Shown: piece by piece, positions 37,345-47,229 of the stretch
Layout: each line of letters begins with the position of its first letter
Position numbering within the stretch: the first letter of the stretch is position 1
Source: Endozoicomonas elysicola
Lineage (GTDB): Bacteria > Pseudomonadota > Gammaproteobacteria > Pseudomonadales > Endozoicomonadaceae
Length of the DNA stretch: 64,000 nucleotides
Reading direction: 5' to 3'
Assembly: GCF_000710775.1 (NCBI RefSeq)
Contig: NZ_JOJP01000001.1
Location: 4,760,232-4,824,231, forward strand
Program-made: the position numbers and the translations under genes
The notes under the pieces: model-generated
What the model was told of the DNA's origin: nothing
Seen by the model: the letters and a program-made list of their open reading frames with translations, nothing else
Database searches by the model: none

Positions 37345-38274
37345 ATGCCACACCCTGTTATTATTGATTGTGATCCAGGCCATGATGATGCCCTCGCCCT
37401 GCTGATGCTTGGCAAAAGCAAGGAGCTTAACCTGCTGGGAGTTACCGTCTGTGCAGGTAATCAGACACTGGATAAGACCGTCTTTAATACTCTACGAATT
37501 CTTACCCTGGCAGGTATGACTCCTCGTGTTGCAGCCGGAGCCAGGAAACCACTCAGCAATAAAATAACCCCTGTTTCAGATATTATGGGTGAAAGCGGTC
37601 TGGATGGAGCTACCCTGCCTGAGCCAGCGCTTGCTGTAGAGGCTCTATCCGCAGTAGAGCTGATTGCTGATTTACTTCGTCAGTCTGAAGATAAGGTGAC
37701 GCTCATTGCCACAGGGCCTCTAACGAACGTTGCTACCTTTTTAATTGGCTGGCCATCCCTGCACGCAAAAATTGAACGTATTGTACTCATGGGTGGTGGA
37801 ACCTTTGGGAACGTATCACCTGTCGCTGAGTTCAACTTTCATACAGACCCTGTTGCCGCAGATATTGTCTTTCAGTCAGGCACTCCCATCGTGATGTCTG
37901 GGCTCGATGTAACTTATCAGGCATTGATATTCGAAGATGAGATTGAGCAGATACGAAAACTGGAAAGCCCTGTAAGTATAGCCACCGCCGATATGCTGAG
38001 CTACTATCTCCAGCATATTGTACAGAAGGGATATTCAAAAGAAGGTGCCCACCTGCATGACCCCTGTACCATTGCCTGGCTACTTGCACCGGATTTATTC
38101 ACCATAGAACCAGCCTATATAATGGTTGAAACATTTAATGGCTACTGTCTGGGGGCAAGTGTTATTGATTATTACGGCAAGCTATCGGGTAAACCCTGTA
38201 ACGCAGAAGTTATGACCACTATCAATAGGATAGGATTTGTTGATCTTATCAAAGATCGAATAGCTTGTTACTGA
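37345..38274 (+). CDS. Inosine-uridine preferring nucleoside hydrolase
   Basis: A calcium-dependent enzyme releasing free base from ribonucleosides, 309 residues, typical of RihA/RihB/IunH. The N-terminal VIIDCDPGHDDALALL holds the calcium-binding Asp cluster (Asp8, Asp10, Asp14, Asp15). TLIATGPLTNVATFL, VLMGGGTFGNVSPVAEFNFHTDPVAADIVF and the late HDPCTIAWLL are family blocks, the last carrying the catalytic His-Asp. The ATG at 37345 was chosen. A TTG 18 bases earlier is in frame. It is likely monocistronic. Confidence 0.92.
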   Translation: MPHPVIIDCDPGHDDALALLMLGKSKELNLLGVTVCAGNQTLDKTVFNTLRILTLAGMTPRVAAGARKPLSNKITPVSDIMGESGLDGATLPEPALAVEALSAVELIADLLRQSEDKVTLIATGPLTNVATFLIGWPSLHAKIERIVLMGGGTFGNVSPVAEFNFHTDPVAADIVFQSGTPIVMSGLDVTYQALIFEDEIEQIRKLESPVSIATADMLSYYLQHIVQKGYSKEGAHLHDPCTIAWLLAPDLFTIEPAYIMVETFNGYCLGASVIDYYGKLSGKPCNAEVMTTINRIGFVDLIKDRIACY

Positions 38275-38388
38275 CTATAGTGTTTAACTATGGTTCTATA
38301 TTAGTTTCTCTTATGCATTTTTAGGTTCCTAAAAATGGTTAAATATCGATATCATCTTTTATAAAAGAAAACTATAGGAATCCGTTAT

Positions 38389-39576
38389 TTGCTAGTCCAA
38401 AGTAATATGATGAGACAGGTACCTATAGACGAACCTCCACATGAGGCAAACTTAGAGTACCTTGAATTAAATAGCCACATATCAATTGATGGCAGACAGT
38501 ATCAAAAAAAGTCTTTGTCTGAATATAACATCCGGGTAGTTCATGGAGTAACTTCTGGAGTATTTTTCAAAGGTAACTTTAATACCTTAATGCATTTTCA
38601 AACACCTCATACTATTAAATGTGTTAAAAATACACCCCAAGGAATAATTACTACATATTACCAACCTTCAATAGTTAAGTTTGAAGAACCCAAGAATATA
38701 GAAGAGTATAAAGTCGGCAGTCCATCCTGCGTCAGTTATCCACTAACCAAGACAGGCCACTTACAAATAACCATAAGAAACATCCTGAGTTGGCACTGCG
38801 CCAAAGCTCTAAAGATAGATAGACACTTCCCTGAATGTGGCATTGCTATTACTGATGAGAAACCAGGCTTATTCATGAGAAGAATTAATGGACAAACTGT
38901 TCATACTTGGCTGATAGAACAAGGGTATTTTGATAAATCTGCCACAGCTTTAGGAATAAGCAACCAACTACTTGAAAAACTTAAACATATGCAAAATGCC
39001 TACACTGACTCACGGTTTCAAAACATTATGCACAACAGCCTCAATCTCGCATTTACTGAGTTTCAACAACTAGAACTCCAATGGAGAAATATACGATTCA
39101 ATGATTACATTACCGGCCAAGGAGATAGAGGAACACTGACAAACTTAATGATTTCCTTTGATAAAGAAGGCATCCCTCTAATAGAAGCTTTAGATAATGA
39201 CATGACATTTCCGGTAAGCAATACCCATTTGCAAGACCACCTTAAAAAACCTCCAATACCGCCTTCCACATTTGAAGTAGAATTTGAGAGTTTTTACAAC
39301 AATCTCATACCCATGGTCCAGGAGCTTCTTCCTGAAGCTCTCGAAGCACTGACTGAACGACTTGAATGCTTTCGGAATCTCTTCTGGTTTTACGCACCAC
39401 CTCTTGGCAGTCCAAAACACAGTGAATCCATCACTCCTCCTGAATTTGTTTCGCAAACCCTGCCCCCTCCCGGCCAAACAAATTTGTCGATAAGACAACG
39501 GATATGCAAGGCCGCAAACAATCTCGCTGATGCTACTTTGAAATGTGCATGTTTTAGACGAGGTGACGCCCCCTAA
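38389..39576 (+). CDS. Unrecognised protein with kinase-like catalytic motifs, possible effector
   Basis: I do not recognise this 395-residue protein as a named family. Two segments resemble protein or phosphoinositide kinases: GLFMRRINGQTVHTWLIEQG at about 160-179 looks like a kinase hinge region, and GQGDRGTLTNLMI (243-255, Asp246 and Asn252) followed by EALDNDMTFP (266-275) looks like the catalytic loop and metal-binding DFG/DND segment of PI3/4-kinase-like folds. The glycine loop and the Lys are not evident. There is no signal peptide. The C-terminus is Cys-rich and basic (CKAANN...LKCACFRRGDAP). The start is TTG, supported by AGGAA eight bases upstream, with ATG at 38407 as alternative. 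It is AT-rich compared with neighbours, suggesting transfer. A type III or similar effector is possible but unproven. Confidence 0.6.
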   Translation: MLVQSNMMRQVPIDEPPHEANLEYLELNSHISIDGRQYQKKSLSEYNIRVVHGVTSGVFFKGNFNTLMHFQTPHTIKCVKNTPQGIITTYYQPSIVKFEEPKNIEEYKVGSPSCVSYPLTKTGHLQITIRNILSWHCAKALKIDRHFPECGIAITDEKPGLFMRRINGQTVHTWLIEQGYFDKSATALGISNQLLEKLKHMQNAYTDSRFQNIMHNSLNLAFTEFQQLELQWRNIRFNDYITGQGDRGTLTNLMISFDKEGIPLIEALDNDMTFPVSNTHLQDHLKKPPIPPSTFEVEFESFYNNLIPMVQELLPEALEALTERLECFRNLFWFYAPPLGSPKHSESITPPEFVSQTLPPPGQTNLSIRQRICKAANNLADATLKCACFRRGDAP

Positions 39577-39829
39577 CAAGCATGTTGTGAACTTCCTGAT
39601 CTGCTGCACAAACTCATACCGAGCTAATGCCTCCAACAAAGAGTACTCTTTAATCCAGTAAATTTTGCGCAACAAAGTACAATCAGGCTAGAATGTCCGG
39701 CTAATTCATCACAGACTTGAGAGTCGTTGTTTTACTCTTAAGCCAGAGGCCTGCTACGGGTTCATCGGACCAGTCTTCTGAACGATTCTTGTCTCCTTTA
39801 CTGACGGATGCAGGCCAAGAGCCAGTTCC

Positions 39830-42331
39830 ATGCTGAAACCCATTACCCTGAATCGCTATGTTTTCCATAGCTTGAGAAAACTCCTTTCTACGTGGGTTCG
39901 TACCACGGTTGAAAACAATAACCCCGAAGCCCTGCATTTGCAGCCCGGCAAACCGGTTGTTTATGTTATACACCAGCGCTCTCTGACAGACCTCATGGTG
40001 CTTGAAGGTGAATGCATAAAAGCAAACCTGCCAAGACCCTATAAACCTATTGACCCAGAACACCCACAAAGCAAGGCTCACTTCTTTCTGAGCCAGTATG
40101 AAGGCCTGATCCTGCAAAGGGAGCGCCCGGAACCACCGGAACTTCTGGCGCAACTGGTTCGCCAGGTGGAAGAACATCATCAGGATGTACAGCTGGTCCC
40201 AGTCACCATCCTCTGGGGACGTTCACCCGAGAAAGAGCAGTCAGCCTTTAAACTGTTGTTTGACTGGAACTTCAGTCTTGGTGGCCGTTTCCGCAAGTTT
40301 ATGGCGACGCTGCTTCACGGTCGACAGACCATGGTTTACTTCAGCCCGGCATTGTCACTTCAGGAAATCATTGGTGATAGTCAAAATCATGCTCGCAGTG
40401 TTCGCAAGGTAAACCGGATTCTCCGGGTTCATTTTCGTCAGAAAAAAGCCTCGGTTCTTGGGCCAGACCTCTCCCATCGTCGCATGCTGGTCAATAGCCT
40501 GATTCATACGCCCAGAATCCAAACAGCCATTGCCGCAGAAGCTGCAGCCCAGGAAATCACTCTGGTTGAGGCTGAGGCAAAAGCGCGTAAATACGCCAAT
40601 GAAATCGCTTCTGATTTCTCAATGCCAGTCATCCGATTCCTGGATATTATCCTGACCTGGTTCTGGAACAAGCTTTACAGCGGCGTAAAGGTCAATCATA
40701 TCGAGCCATTGAAGGAGCTGGCGCAGAGCCATACGATTGTTTATGTGCCCTGCCATCGAAGCCATATCGATTACCTGCTTCTTTCCTATGTACTATTCTA
40801 TGAGGGATTACCACCACCCCACATTGCGGCTGGCATCAATTTGAACATGCTGGTAGTAGGAACCATTCTGCGCAAGAGTGGCGCTTTCTTTATGCGTCGC
40901 ACCTTCAGGGGTAACCCTCTCTACAGCACTGTATTTCATGAATACATGTACACACTGACCAGCAAGGGTTTTGCCACCGAATACTTCATCGAAGGTGGCC
41001 GTTCCAGAACGGGTCGAACACTGGCACCTAAAACCGGCATGCTCTCCATTACCGTACGCAGCTTCCTGCGTGATAATCGAAAGCCTCTGGCTTTTGTTCC
41101 GGTATACATCGGTTATGAAAAGCTGCTGGAAATGGCCAGCTATCTTGGTGAGCTTCGTGGCGAAACCAAGAAAAGCGAGTCCCCGATGGACATCGTACGC
41201 ACACTGGCAGCCCTGAGAAATGAGTTTGGTAAAGCTTGGATTACCTTTGGCGAGCCTGTTGACCTTGGTTCTTTCCTGAATAAAGAGGTTCCACACTGGA
41301 AAGACAGTGTCCGCAGGGAAGATAAGCCTGAATGGCTGGTTAAAACTACCTCTAACCTGGGTGATATGCTGGCCGGCAGAATCAATTCCGCTGCCGTAAT
41401 CAACCCTGTCAACCTGGTCGCTATTGCCCTTCTCTCTTCTCCAAGACATGCACTGGGTGAAGAGGAACTGATTCGCCAGCTGGATGGCTATACACGACTA
41501 CTGTCTATGGCACCTTACAGTGACCGGACGGCCATGACTGATCTGGATGCCCGCAGCATGATCCACTATGTGGAAAATTTGCAGCTGGTCCAGAGAAAGA
41601 CAGATGCACTGGGCGATATTATCAGCATGGATGAGAAGACAGCCATTTCAATGACGTACTATCGCAACAATGTTCTTCACATTTTTGCCATCCCTTCACT
41701 GATCAGTTGCTTCTTTGTCAACAGTCCCAGCATTACAAGAAAAGAGATTCTGCGCATCAGTGCGATTCTCTATCCCTACCTGCAGGCTGAACTTTTCCTG
41801 CAATGGACTCAGCATGAGGCTCTGGCCGTTGTCCAGAAGTGGCTGGATTGTCTTGTAGAGGAAGGTCTGATAACTCAAGGCAATGATGATAATGGAGACG
41901 TGTGTTTCTTCCAGCCAGACCCATCCACTTCTGAATACATCATGCTGAATGTGATGTCCCGCTCTATTGTGCAGACACTGGAACGCTTCTACATGGTTAT
42001 CAGCCTGCTGCTGCGCAACGGCAGCGGTAATATTGAAGCAGAAGCCCTTGAGCACCAAAGTGGTGTTCTCGCACAGAGATTGTCAATTATTCATGGTCTG
42101 AACGCCCCTGAGTTTTTTGATAAATCACTGTTCAGGAGCTTCATTGCCCAGATGGGAGATCATGGTGTTCTGGAAATCACACAGACCAATAAACTGGTTT
42201 ACGGTGACAACATCCAGAAGATTGCCGATCAGGCCCACTTCCTGCTGACTACCGAAATACGACACAGCATTGATCAGACCAGTCGTTATGGTGTCAGTAA
42301 CAACGCCAGAGATCACGATACAACCTCTTAA
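39830..42331 (+). CDS. plsB: Glycerol-3-phosphate 1-O-acyltransferase
   Basis: PlsB makes lysophosphatidic acid at the inner membrane from glycerol-3-phosphate and acyl-ACP or acyl-CoA. The 833 residues (807 in E. coli) contain the four acyltransferase motifs: VPCHRSHIDYLLLSYV with His309 and Asp314, GAFFMRRTFRGNPLYS, YFIEGGRSRTGRTLAPKTGML, and FVPVYIGYEKLLE. The ATG at 39830 gives the expected N-terminus. Upstream 250 bp contain no supported gene. A 13 bp hairpin follows the stop. Confidence 0.97.
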   Translation: MLKPITLNRYVFHSLRKLLSTWVRTTVENNNPEALHLQPGKPVVYVIHQRSLTDLMVLEGECIKANLPRPYKPIDPEHPQSKAHFFLSQYEGLILQRERPEPPELLAQLVRQVEEHHQDVQLVPVTILWGRSPEKEQSAFKLLFDWNFSLGGRFRKFMATLLHGRQTMVYFSPALSLQEIIGDSQNHARSVRKVNRILRVHFRQKKASVLGPDLSHRRMLVNSLIHTPRIQTAIAAEAAAQEITLVEAEAKARKYANEIASDFSMPVIRFLDIILTWFWNKLYSGVKVNHIEPLKELAQSHTIVYVPCHRSHIDYLLLSYVLFYEGLPPPHIAAGINLNMLVVGTILRKSGAFFMRRTFRGNPLYSTVFHEYMYTLTSKGFATEYFIEGGRSRTGRTLAPKTGMLSITVRSFLRDNRKPLAFVPVYIGYEKLLEMASYLGELRGETKKSESPMDIVRTLAALRNEFGKAWITFGEPVDLGSFLNKEVPHWKDSVRREDKPEWLVKTTSNLGDMLAGRINSAAVINPVNLVAIALLSSPRHALGEEELIRQLDGYTRLLSMAPYSDRTAMTDLDARSMIHYVENLQLVQRKTDALGDIISMDEKTAISMTYYRNNVLHIFAIPSLISCFFVNSPSITRKEILRISAILYPYLQAELFLQWTQHEALAVVQKWLDCLVEEGLITQGNDDNGDVCFFQPDPSTSEYIMLNVMSRSIVQTLERFYMVISLLLRNGSGNIEAEALEHQSGVLAQRLSIIHGLNAPEFFDKSLFRSFIAQMGDHGVLEITQTNKLVYGDNIQKIADQAHFLLTTEIRHSIDQTSRYGVSNNARDHDTTS

Positions 42332-42343
42332 GCCCAGTAACTC

Positions 42344-42379
42344 TCAACCAGCATTATTTAATCAAGTAATGCTGGTTGA
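42344..42379 (+). terminator. plsB terminator hairpin
   Basis: TCAACCAGCATTA at 42344-42356 is perfectly complementary to 42367-42379, a 13 bp stem with a 10-base AT loop, just after the plsB stop codon. Only short T stretches follow. Confidence 0.75.
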
Positions 42380-42449
42380 ATCTTCCGTCTGATTTCATCC
42401 TGAATAGCCTTTATCCAACAATAAAGTGACTCTTTCCTCTTGTCTTCCT

Positions 42450-42657
42450 GGGGCGTTACCAGTTGGCCATAAAAGCACCCAGACAATACCCTAAGGGCAT
42501 AAAGGCGCAGGGCATCAGCGGCACCCCAAAGGGCCACCCATGATTTGCGCCATGCTGCGTTGCTCTCTGCTCGCGTGGAATAACTACTCTACCCAGCTCG
42601 TGCCTTGTCTGGTGCAAATCATGGGTGGCTGGTTGTATACCCAGTTGATAACGCCCC
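42450..42657. repeat. Palindromic repeat element C, nested inverted repeats
   Basis: Outer repeats GGGGCGTTACCAGTTGG (42450-42466) and CCAGTTGATAACGCCCC (42641-42657) match at 14 of 17 positions. An inner perfect repeat GCCACCCATGATTTGC (42533-42548) pairs with 42614-42629. The core carries GCTGCGTTG and CGTGCCTTG, parallel to GCTGTGTTA and TGTGCCTTG in copies A and B. CAGTTGGCCATA near the left end also echoes CAGCTGGCCATA there. It encodes nothing and looks like a non-autonomous mobile or structured element of the same broad family. Confidence 0.75.
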
Positions 42658-42747
42658 CTATATTTATAAGAACTATTTAGCCAGTTCAGCGGTCTATTCG
42701 ATTTAACAGCCTATAATGCTGACGCAGCTCAGGTGTTCTCAATTCTC

Positions 42748-44925
42748 ATGCAATCCATTATTTTAAAAACGATTACTTTTATTCTTACGGGACTTGTTTC
42801 TATTGCTTCCTATGGCGCAAGTACAAGCGGTCAATCACTATTAGACAGGGGAATGCCTATTACTGAGCTGAATTACCCAGTAACACAATGTGAAGATGTA
42901 TCAGAGAATTACTTTGGTACAGAAGTTAATGACCCCTACCATTGGCTGGAAGATGACCTCAGCCCAGAAGTCGCTGAGTGGGTGAAAGGGGAAAATGAAC
43001 TAACCCAACAGTATCTGAGGCAAATCCCCTATCGGCAGGCTCTGGCCTCTGTCTATGAGAACATGCTGGATTACGAAAAGATCTCCCTACCTTTTCCAGA
43101 AGGGCGCTATATCTACTTTTATAAAAATACAGGCCTCCAAAACCAGTACGTGTTGTATCGTCAGAAAGACGATAGTGAAGCAGAAGTTTTCATAGATCCA
43201 AACCGTTTTAGCGATGATGGAACAGTCTCAATGGAAACGGTCAGCTTTTCCAGTGATGGCTCTCTGGTTGCTTACTCTATCTCAGAAGGAGGGAGTGACT
43301 GGCAGAAAATAGTGGTCATGGATGCTGAAACCAAAACCATTATGGAGCCAGTACTGGAAGACATAAAGTTTTCCAATATAGCCTGGCTTGGCAACCAGGG
43401 TTTTTATTACTCCAGCTATGATAAACCGGAAGGCAGCGCCTTATCCGGCAAAACCGAGCATCATAAACTCCACTTTCACAAACTCGGAGATCAGCAGAAG
43501 AACGATCAGGTTATTTTTGGTGCCAACGATGGGCAACAGTATCGCTATGTCACCGGCTATACGACTGAAGATGAACGTTTTCTGGTCATTAGCTGTTCGG
43601 AATCCACTTCGGGGAATAAACTGTTTATCAAAGACCTGATCACTGCTAGCAGTTCACTGGTAACGGTATTGGATCATTTTGAGTCTGATACTCAAGTGAT
43701 CGACAATCAGGGCGATGAGCTGTTCTTGACCACCAACCTGGGGGCGGAAAAAGGAAAACTGGTGAGGGTCAATGCTAATGACCCGGGAACAGAAAACTGG
43801 CAAACCGTCATCCCCGAAAATAGTCATGTACTTTCAGTGTCTACCGGAAGTGGTTATCTGTTTGCTCACTACATGGTCGATGCTTTATCACGTGTTTTTC
43901 AATACGATCACCAGGGGAAAAGACTCAGGGAAATACAACTGCCCGATCAGGGTAGTTCCAGCCTTCCTTATGGGAAGAAAGAAGCCACCACCCTTTACTA
44001 CACTTTTGAGAATTACCACTTACCCACCACCATTTTTGCCTTTAACGCAAACAGTGGCGAATCAGAAATCTATCGAACATCCAAGATCTCATTTGATAGC
44101 AACCAGTATGTTTCAAAGCAGGTGTTTTATCGCTCCAAGGATGGCACTGAGATACCTATGACCATTACTCACAGAAAAGGTATCGAACTGGATAGCAGTC
44201 ATCCTGTCATGCTTTATGGCTATGGGGGATTTGATGTCAGTTTGATGCCTTCATTCAGTGTCTATCTAGCTACCTGGCTGAAGCTTGGCGGCATATATGC
44301 CGCTGCTAATCTGCGAGGGGGTGGAGAATACGGTAAGCAGTGGCATGATGCTGGTCGGCGATTGAACAAACAAAATGTGTTTGATGACTTTATCGCAGCC
44401 GCTGAGTATCTGATTCGGGAAAAATACACATGCAGGCAACGCCTGAGTATTTCCGGAAGCTCCAATGGTGGTCTATTGGTTGGTGCAGTGATGATTCAAC
44501 GACCGGACCTTATACAAGTAGCTCTTCCTGATGTGGGAGTTATGGACATGCTCCGCTACCACCTGTTTACTGCCGGAGCGGGCTGGGCATATGACTACGG
44601 GACGTCCGAAGAAAGTAAGGAAATGTTTACCTACCTTCTGAACTATTCACCTTTGCATAATATCAAGACAGGTCAACATTACCCTGCAACCATGGTGACA
44701 ACAGGTGACCACGATGACCGGGTTGTGCCTGCCCACTCTTTCAAGTTTGCTGCCGAACTTCAGGCTAAACAATCCGGCAATGCTCCGGTGTTAATCAGAA
44801 TTGAAACGGATGCAGGACATGGCGCGGGCACTCCAATGTCAAAAATAATTGAGCAAGGTGCCGATGTGCTGGCCTTTACCCTTTTCAACATGGGAATCAA
44901 AGCATTACCAGAAGGCTTTAAATGA
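42748..44925 (+). CDS. Secreted prolyl oligopeptidase, S9A family
   Basis: A serine peptidase cutting short peptides after proline. The 725 residues start with a signal peptide (IILKTITFILTGLVSIASYGA), so it is probably periplasmic or secreted, whereas many S9A relatives are cytosolic. YFGTEVNDPYHWLEDD opens the family domain, a seven-blade propeller fills the middle, and the catalytic domain has Ser572 in SGSSNGG, Asp in TGDHDDRVVPAHS and His in DAGHGAG. ANLRGGGEYGKQWHDAG is the S9A signature. The start is the ATG at 42748. A GTG 15 bases earlier is in frame. Confidence 0.93.
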   Translation: MQSIILKTITFILTGLVSIASYGASTSGQSLLDRGMPITELNYPVTQCEDVSENYFGTEVNDPYHWLEDDLSPEVAEWVKGENELTQQYLRQIPYRQALASVYENMLDYEKISLPFPEGRYIYFYKNTGLQNQYVLYRQKDDSEAEVFIDPNRFSDDGTVSMETVSFSSDGSLVAYSISEGGSDWQKIVVMDAETKTIMEPVLEDIKFSNIAWLGNQGFYYSSYDKPEGSALSGKTEHHKLHFHKLGDQQKNDQVIFGANDGQQYRYVTGYTTEDERFLVISCSESTSGNKLFIKDLITASSSLVTVLDHFESDTQVIDNQGDELFLTTNLGAEKGKLVRVNANDPGTENWQTVIPENSHVLSVSTGSGYLFAHYMVDALSRVFQYDHQGKRLREIQLPDQGSSSLPYGKKEATTLYYTFENYHLPTTIFAFNANSGESEIYRTSKISFDSNQYVSKQVFYRSKDGTEIPMTITHRKGIELDSSHPVMLYGYGGFDVSLMPSFSVYLATWLKLGGIYAAANLRGGGEYGKQWHDAGRRLNKQNVFDDFIAAAEYLIREKYTCRQRLSISGSSNGGLLVGAVMIQRPDLIQVALPDVGVMDMLRYHLFTAGAGWAYDYGTSEESKEMFTYLLNYSPLHNIKTGQHYPATMVTTGDHDDRVVPAHSFKFAAELQAKQSGNAPVLIRIETDAGHGAGTPMSKIIEQGADVLAFTLFNMGIKALPEGFK

Positions 44926-44954
44926 CCCTTAAGAACTGACCTGGCAATGAGCTT

Positions 44955-45734
44955 TCAAGCATTAAACGCTTTCAAAGCGTAAATATCATAGCGGCAGGCT
45001 TTCCCTTCGAGCCGATAGGTTGGAGCCTGACCATTAAGATCCGGTGCTAACCTTGGTCGTTTCACAACAACTCGATACTCGGCCAGTTCAAGTGCCGGTT
45101 CCAGTAGTTGATCAGCATCCGGGTCATCGCCCAGCAGATCCTGGAACAGTCTCATCTCTTTTTTGACCAGTGCTGATTTTTCCCGATGAGGAAACATCGG
45201 ATCCAGATAAACGACATCGTATTTATTTTCTGAGGCTTTCATCAACTCAATGGCATTCCCTTTTAAAAGGGACATCTGTTCTGCGATAGGAGAGACATCA
45301 CTGTCTTCAAGTGCCCGGCGCAAACCATCTTCCAGAAGGGCAGCAACCACCGGGGAACGCTCAATCATGGTGACATTGCATCCCAGGCTGGCCAGAACAA
45401 ACGCATCCCGCCCCAACCCACCGGTTGCATCCAGTACCGATGGTTTGACGCCTTTATTCAATCCCACGGCCTTGGCAATGTCCTGCCCCTTACCTCCACC
45501 AAATTTGCGCCGGTGCCCTGCTTTTCCACCGACAAAATCAACAATAATCGGCTTCTCTTTGGATCCTGCCCGCTGAACCGCCAGTTCACCGGATGCATCA
45601 AAAGCCACCAAAGCCCCGTCACCAAGGTCTTGAAGACTATGACTAAAGTCAATACTCAGTTGTTCTGCAAGACTTTCTAGCAAAGCCTGAATTGAAGGAT
45701 GATCCGAAGCAAGAATAAATAGCTGAGTAGACAT
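44955..45734 (-). CDS. rsmJ: 16S rRNA (guanine-1516-N2) methyltransferase
   Basis: RsmJ (YhiQ) methylates G1516 of 16S rRNA using S-adenosylmethionine. The 259 residues show the family blocks [42 protein letters not shown] (SAM loop), [20 protein letters not shown], and [21 protein letters not shown] with the catalytic DPMFP. The C-terminus [10 protein letters not shown] is typical. It converges with the oligopeptidase gene, with 29 bases between the two stops. Confidence 0.96.
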   Translation of the reverse strand: MSTQLFILASDHPSIQALLESLAEQLSIDFSHSLQDLGDGALVAFDASGELAVQRAGSKEKPIIVDFVGGKAGHRRKFGGGKGQDIAKAVGLNKGVKPSVLDATGGLGRDAFVLASLGCNVTMIERSPVVAALLEDGLRRALEDSDVSPIAEQMSLLKGNAIELMKASENKYDVVYLDPMFPHREKSALVKKEMRLFQDLLGDDPDADQLLEPALELAEYRVVVKRPRLAPDLNGQAPTYRLEGKACRYDIYALKAFNA

Positions 45735-46065
45735 CAGTGCATAAGAAATGAGCCATGAGGGAGGCTGAATCTAACACCTCCAGAGTGGCTGTGGCAATGA
45801 ATACAATCAGCTCCTTCCCCTTCAAGAATGTCCTTTCCCATAGCAGTCACTCATAAGTGTTTTCCACTGCGATATACAACAACAATGGATTTCACATAAT
45901 CATGTTGCTATCTTCCGCAGCTTCATTTTCATCACCTTGATGACTGGGGGTGTAGCGACTCGGTTGAGTCACTACTGATTATTTAAAAATGCCATCGAAG
46001 AGTGCCTGGCTCCAACCGATATGAGTATCAGGCTGCTCACCAATGGTTTGTTGTAAGGATTCACC
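45735..46065. other. Divergent intergenic region with a hairpin upstream of potF
   Basis: 331 bp between the leftward rsmJ gene and the rightward potF-like gene, carrying both promoters. A 10 bp hairpin with a single mismatch lies at 45952-45975 (GTAGCGACTC, loop GGTT), about 90 bases before the potF start, and may be an mRNA leader structure or operator. AAGGA precedes the potF ATG. Confidence 0.5.
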
Positions 46066-47196
46066 ATGATCGGACGTCTGGGGAAATCTGTATCCACTCT
46101 TGTATCCACCGCGGTTCTCGCTTCTTCTCTCACAATAGCACCTGCTTATGCCAAAGCGGCTAATGAAGTGCAAAGATCACTAAACATATATAACTGGTCG
46201 GATTATATCGCCGAAGACACCATAGCCAACTTTGAGAAAGAGACGGGCATCAAGGTTCATTACGATGTCTTTGACAGCAATGAAGTACTGGAAGCCAAAT
46301 TGCTTTCAGGAAAAACAGGCTATGACATTGTGGCACCATCAGCAGACTTTCTGCTGCACCAGATCAAAGCCGGTGTATACCAGCCACTGGATAAAAAGAA
46401 GCTGTCCAACTGGAAGCACCTGGATGGCGAACTGATGACATTGATGGAAACCTACGATCCGAATAACCAGTTCTCATTTCCCTATCTGTGGGGAACCACT
46501 GGCATTGGTTATAACCCCGACCTGGTGAAAGAGCACCTTGGGAAAGATGCCCCCATCAATAGCTGGAGCCTGATCTTTGATGAGAAGAATATCAGCAAGC
46601 TCAGTAAGTGCGGAGTTGCGTTCCTGAATGCGCCTACCGAAGTCATTCCTGCTGCCCTGAGCTATCTTGGCCTTAATCCAAACTCGACCAACAGAGCCGA
46701 TTACGCCAAAGCCGAAGCGCTGCTGATGAAAGTTCGCCCCTATGTTACTTACTTCCACTCTTCACGCTCAATTTCTGACCTGGCGAATGGCGATATCTGT
46801 GTGGCCATGGGCTGGTCCGGAGATGTCCTTCAGGCTGCAGACCGTGCTACCGAAGCGGGCAATGGTGTAACCGTGGAGTATGTAATCCCAGACGAAGGTG
46901 CAGGCCTCTGGTTTGATACCGTTGCCATTCCTGGGGATGCCAAAAATCCGGAGGAAGCACATATCTTTCTGAACTACCTGTTGCGCCCCGATGTGATTGC
47001 CAATATCACCGACTATGTGGCTTATGCCAACCCGAACAAATCCGCCACAACACTGGTGGATGATGACATTCGTGAGAATCCTGGAATCTACCCAACCAAT
47101 GAAGCCAAAGAACGACTATTCGTCTTTGAGGTTCTACCCTCCAAAATTAACCGTCAGGTTAACCGCATGTTTACCAAACTGACATCCGGTCAGTAA
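46066..47196 (+). CDS. potF: Putrescine/polyamine periplasmic binding protein (PotF/SpuD-like)
   Basis: This protein captures putrescine or spermidine in the periplasm. The 376 residues begin with a signal peptide (VSTAVLASSLTIAPAYAKA). SLNIYNWSDYIAEDTIANFEKETGIKVHYDVFDSNEVLEAKLL is the PotD/PotF signature. FPYLWGTTGIGYNPDLV, MGWSGDVLQAADRA and VEYVIPDEGAGLWFDTVAIP supply the ligand-pocket Trp and acidic residues. The cognate ATPase and permease genes (potGHI) are not adjacent, so this may be an additional receptor. It is convergent with puuB and they share a terminator. Confidence 0.92.
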   Translation: MIGRLGKSVSTLVSTAVLASSLTIAPAYAKAANEVQRSLNIYNWSDYIAEDTIANFEKETGIKVHYDVFDSNEVLEAKLLSGKTGYDIVAPSADFLLHQIKAGVYQPLDKKKLSNWKHLDGELMTLMETYDPNNQFSFPYLWGTTGIGYNPDLVKEHLGKDAPINSWSLIFDEKNISKLSKCGVAFLNAPTEVIPAALSYLGLNPNSTNRADYAKAEALLMKVRPYVTYFHSSRSISDLANGDICVAMGWSGDVLQAADRATEAGNGVTVEYVIPDEGAGLWFDTVAIPGDAKNPEEAHIFLNYLLRPDVIANITDYVAYANPNKSATTLVDDDIRENPGIYPTNEAKERLFVFEVLPSKINRQVNRMFTKLTSGQ

Positions 47197-47197
47197 T

Positions 47198-47227
47198 AAA
47201 AAAACCGCCTGAAAAGGCGGTTTTTTT
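47198..47227. terminator. Bidirectional terminator between potF and puuB
   Basis: A perfect stem AAACCGCC and GGCGGTTT (loop TGAAAA) is flanked by an A-run on the left and a T-run on the right, so it works for both convergent genes. It begins two bases after the potF stop and ends two bases before the puuB stop. Confidence 0.95.
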
Positions 47228-47229
47228 CA

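Larger units (their letters stand above)
42332..42747. other. Intergenic region holding a terminator and a repeat element
   Basis: About 415 bp between plsB and the oligopeptidase gene. It contains the plsB hairpin (42344-42379), palindromic element C (42450-42657), and about 90 bp that should hold the oligopeptidase promoter. No gene is seen. Confidence 0.7.

Noticed and set aside
39190-39675. Minus-strand frame with EALARYEFVQQIRKF, considered as a transposase remnant
   Set aside because: Mostly antisense to the kinase-like gene, and I could not tie the fragment to a specific transposase family.
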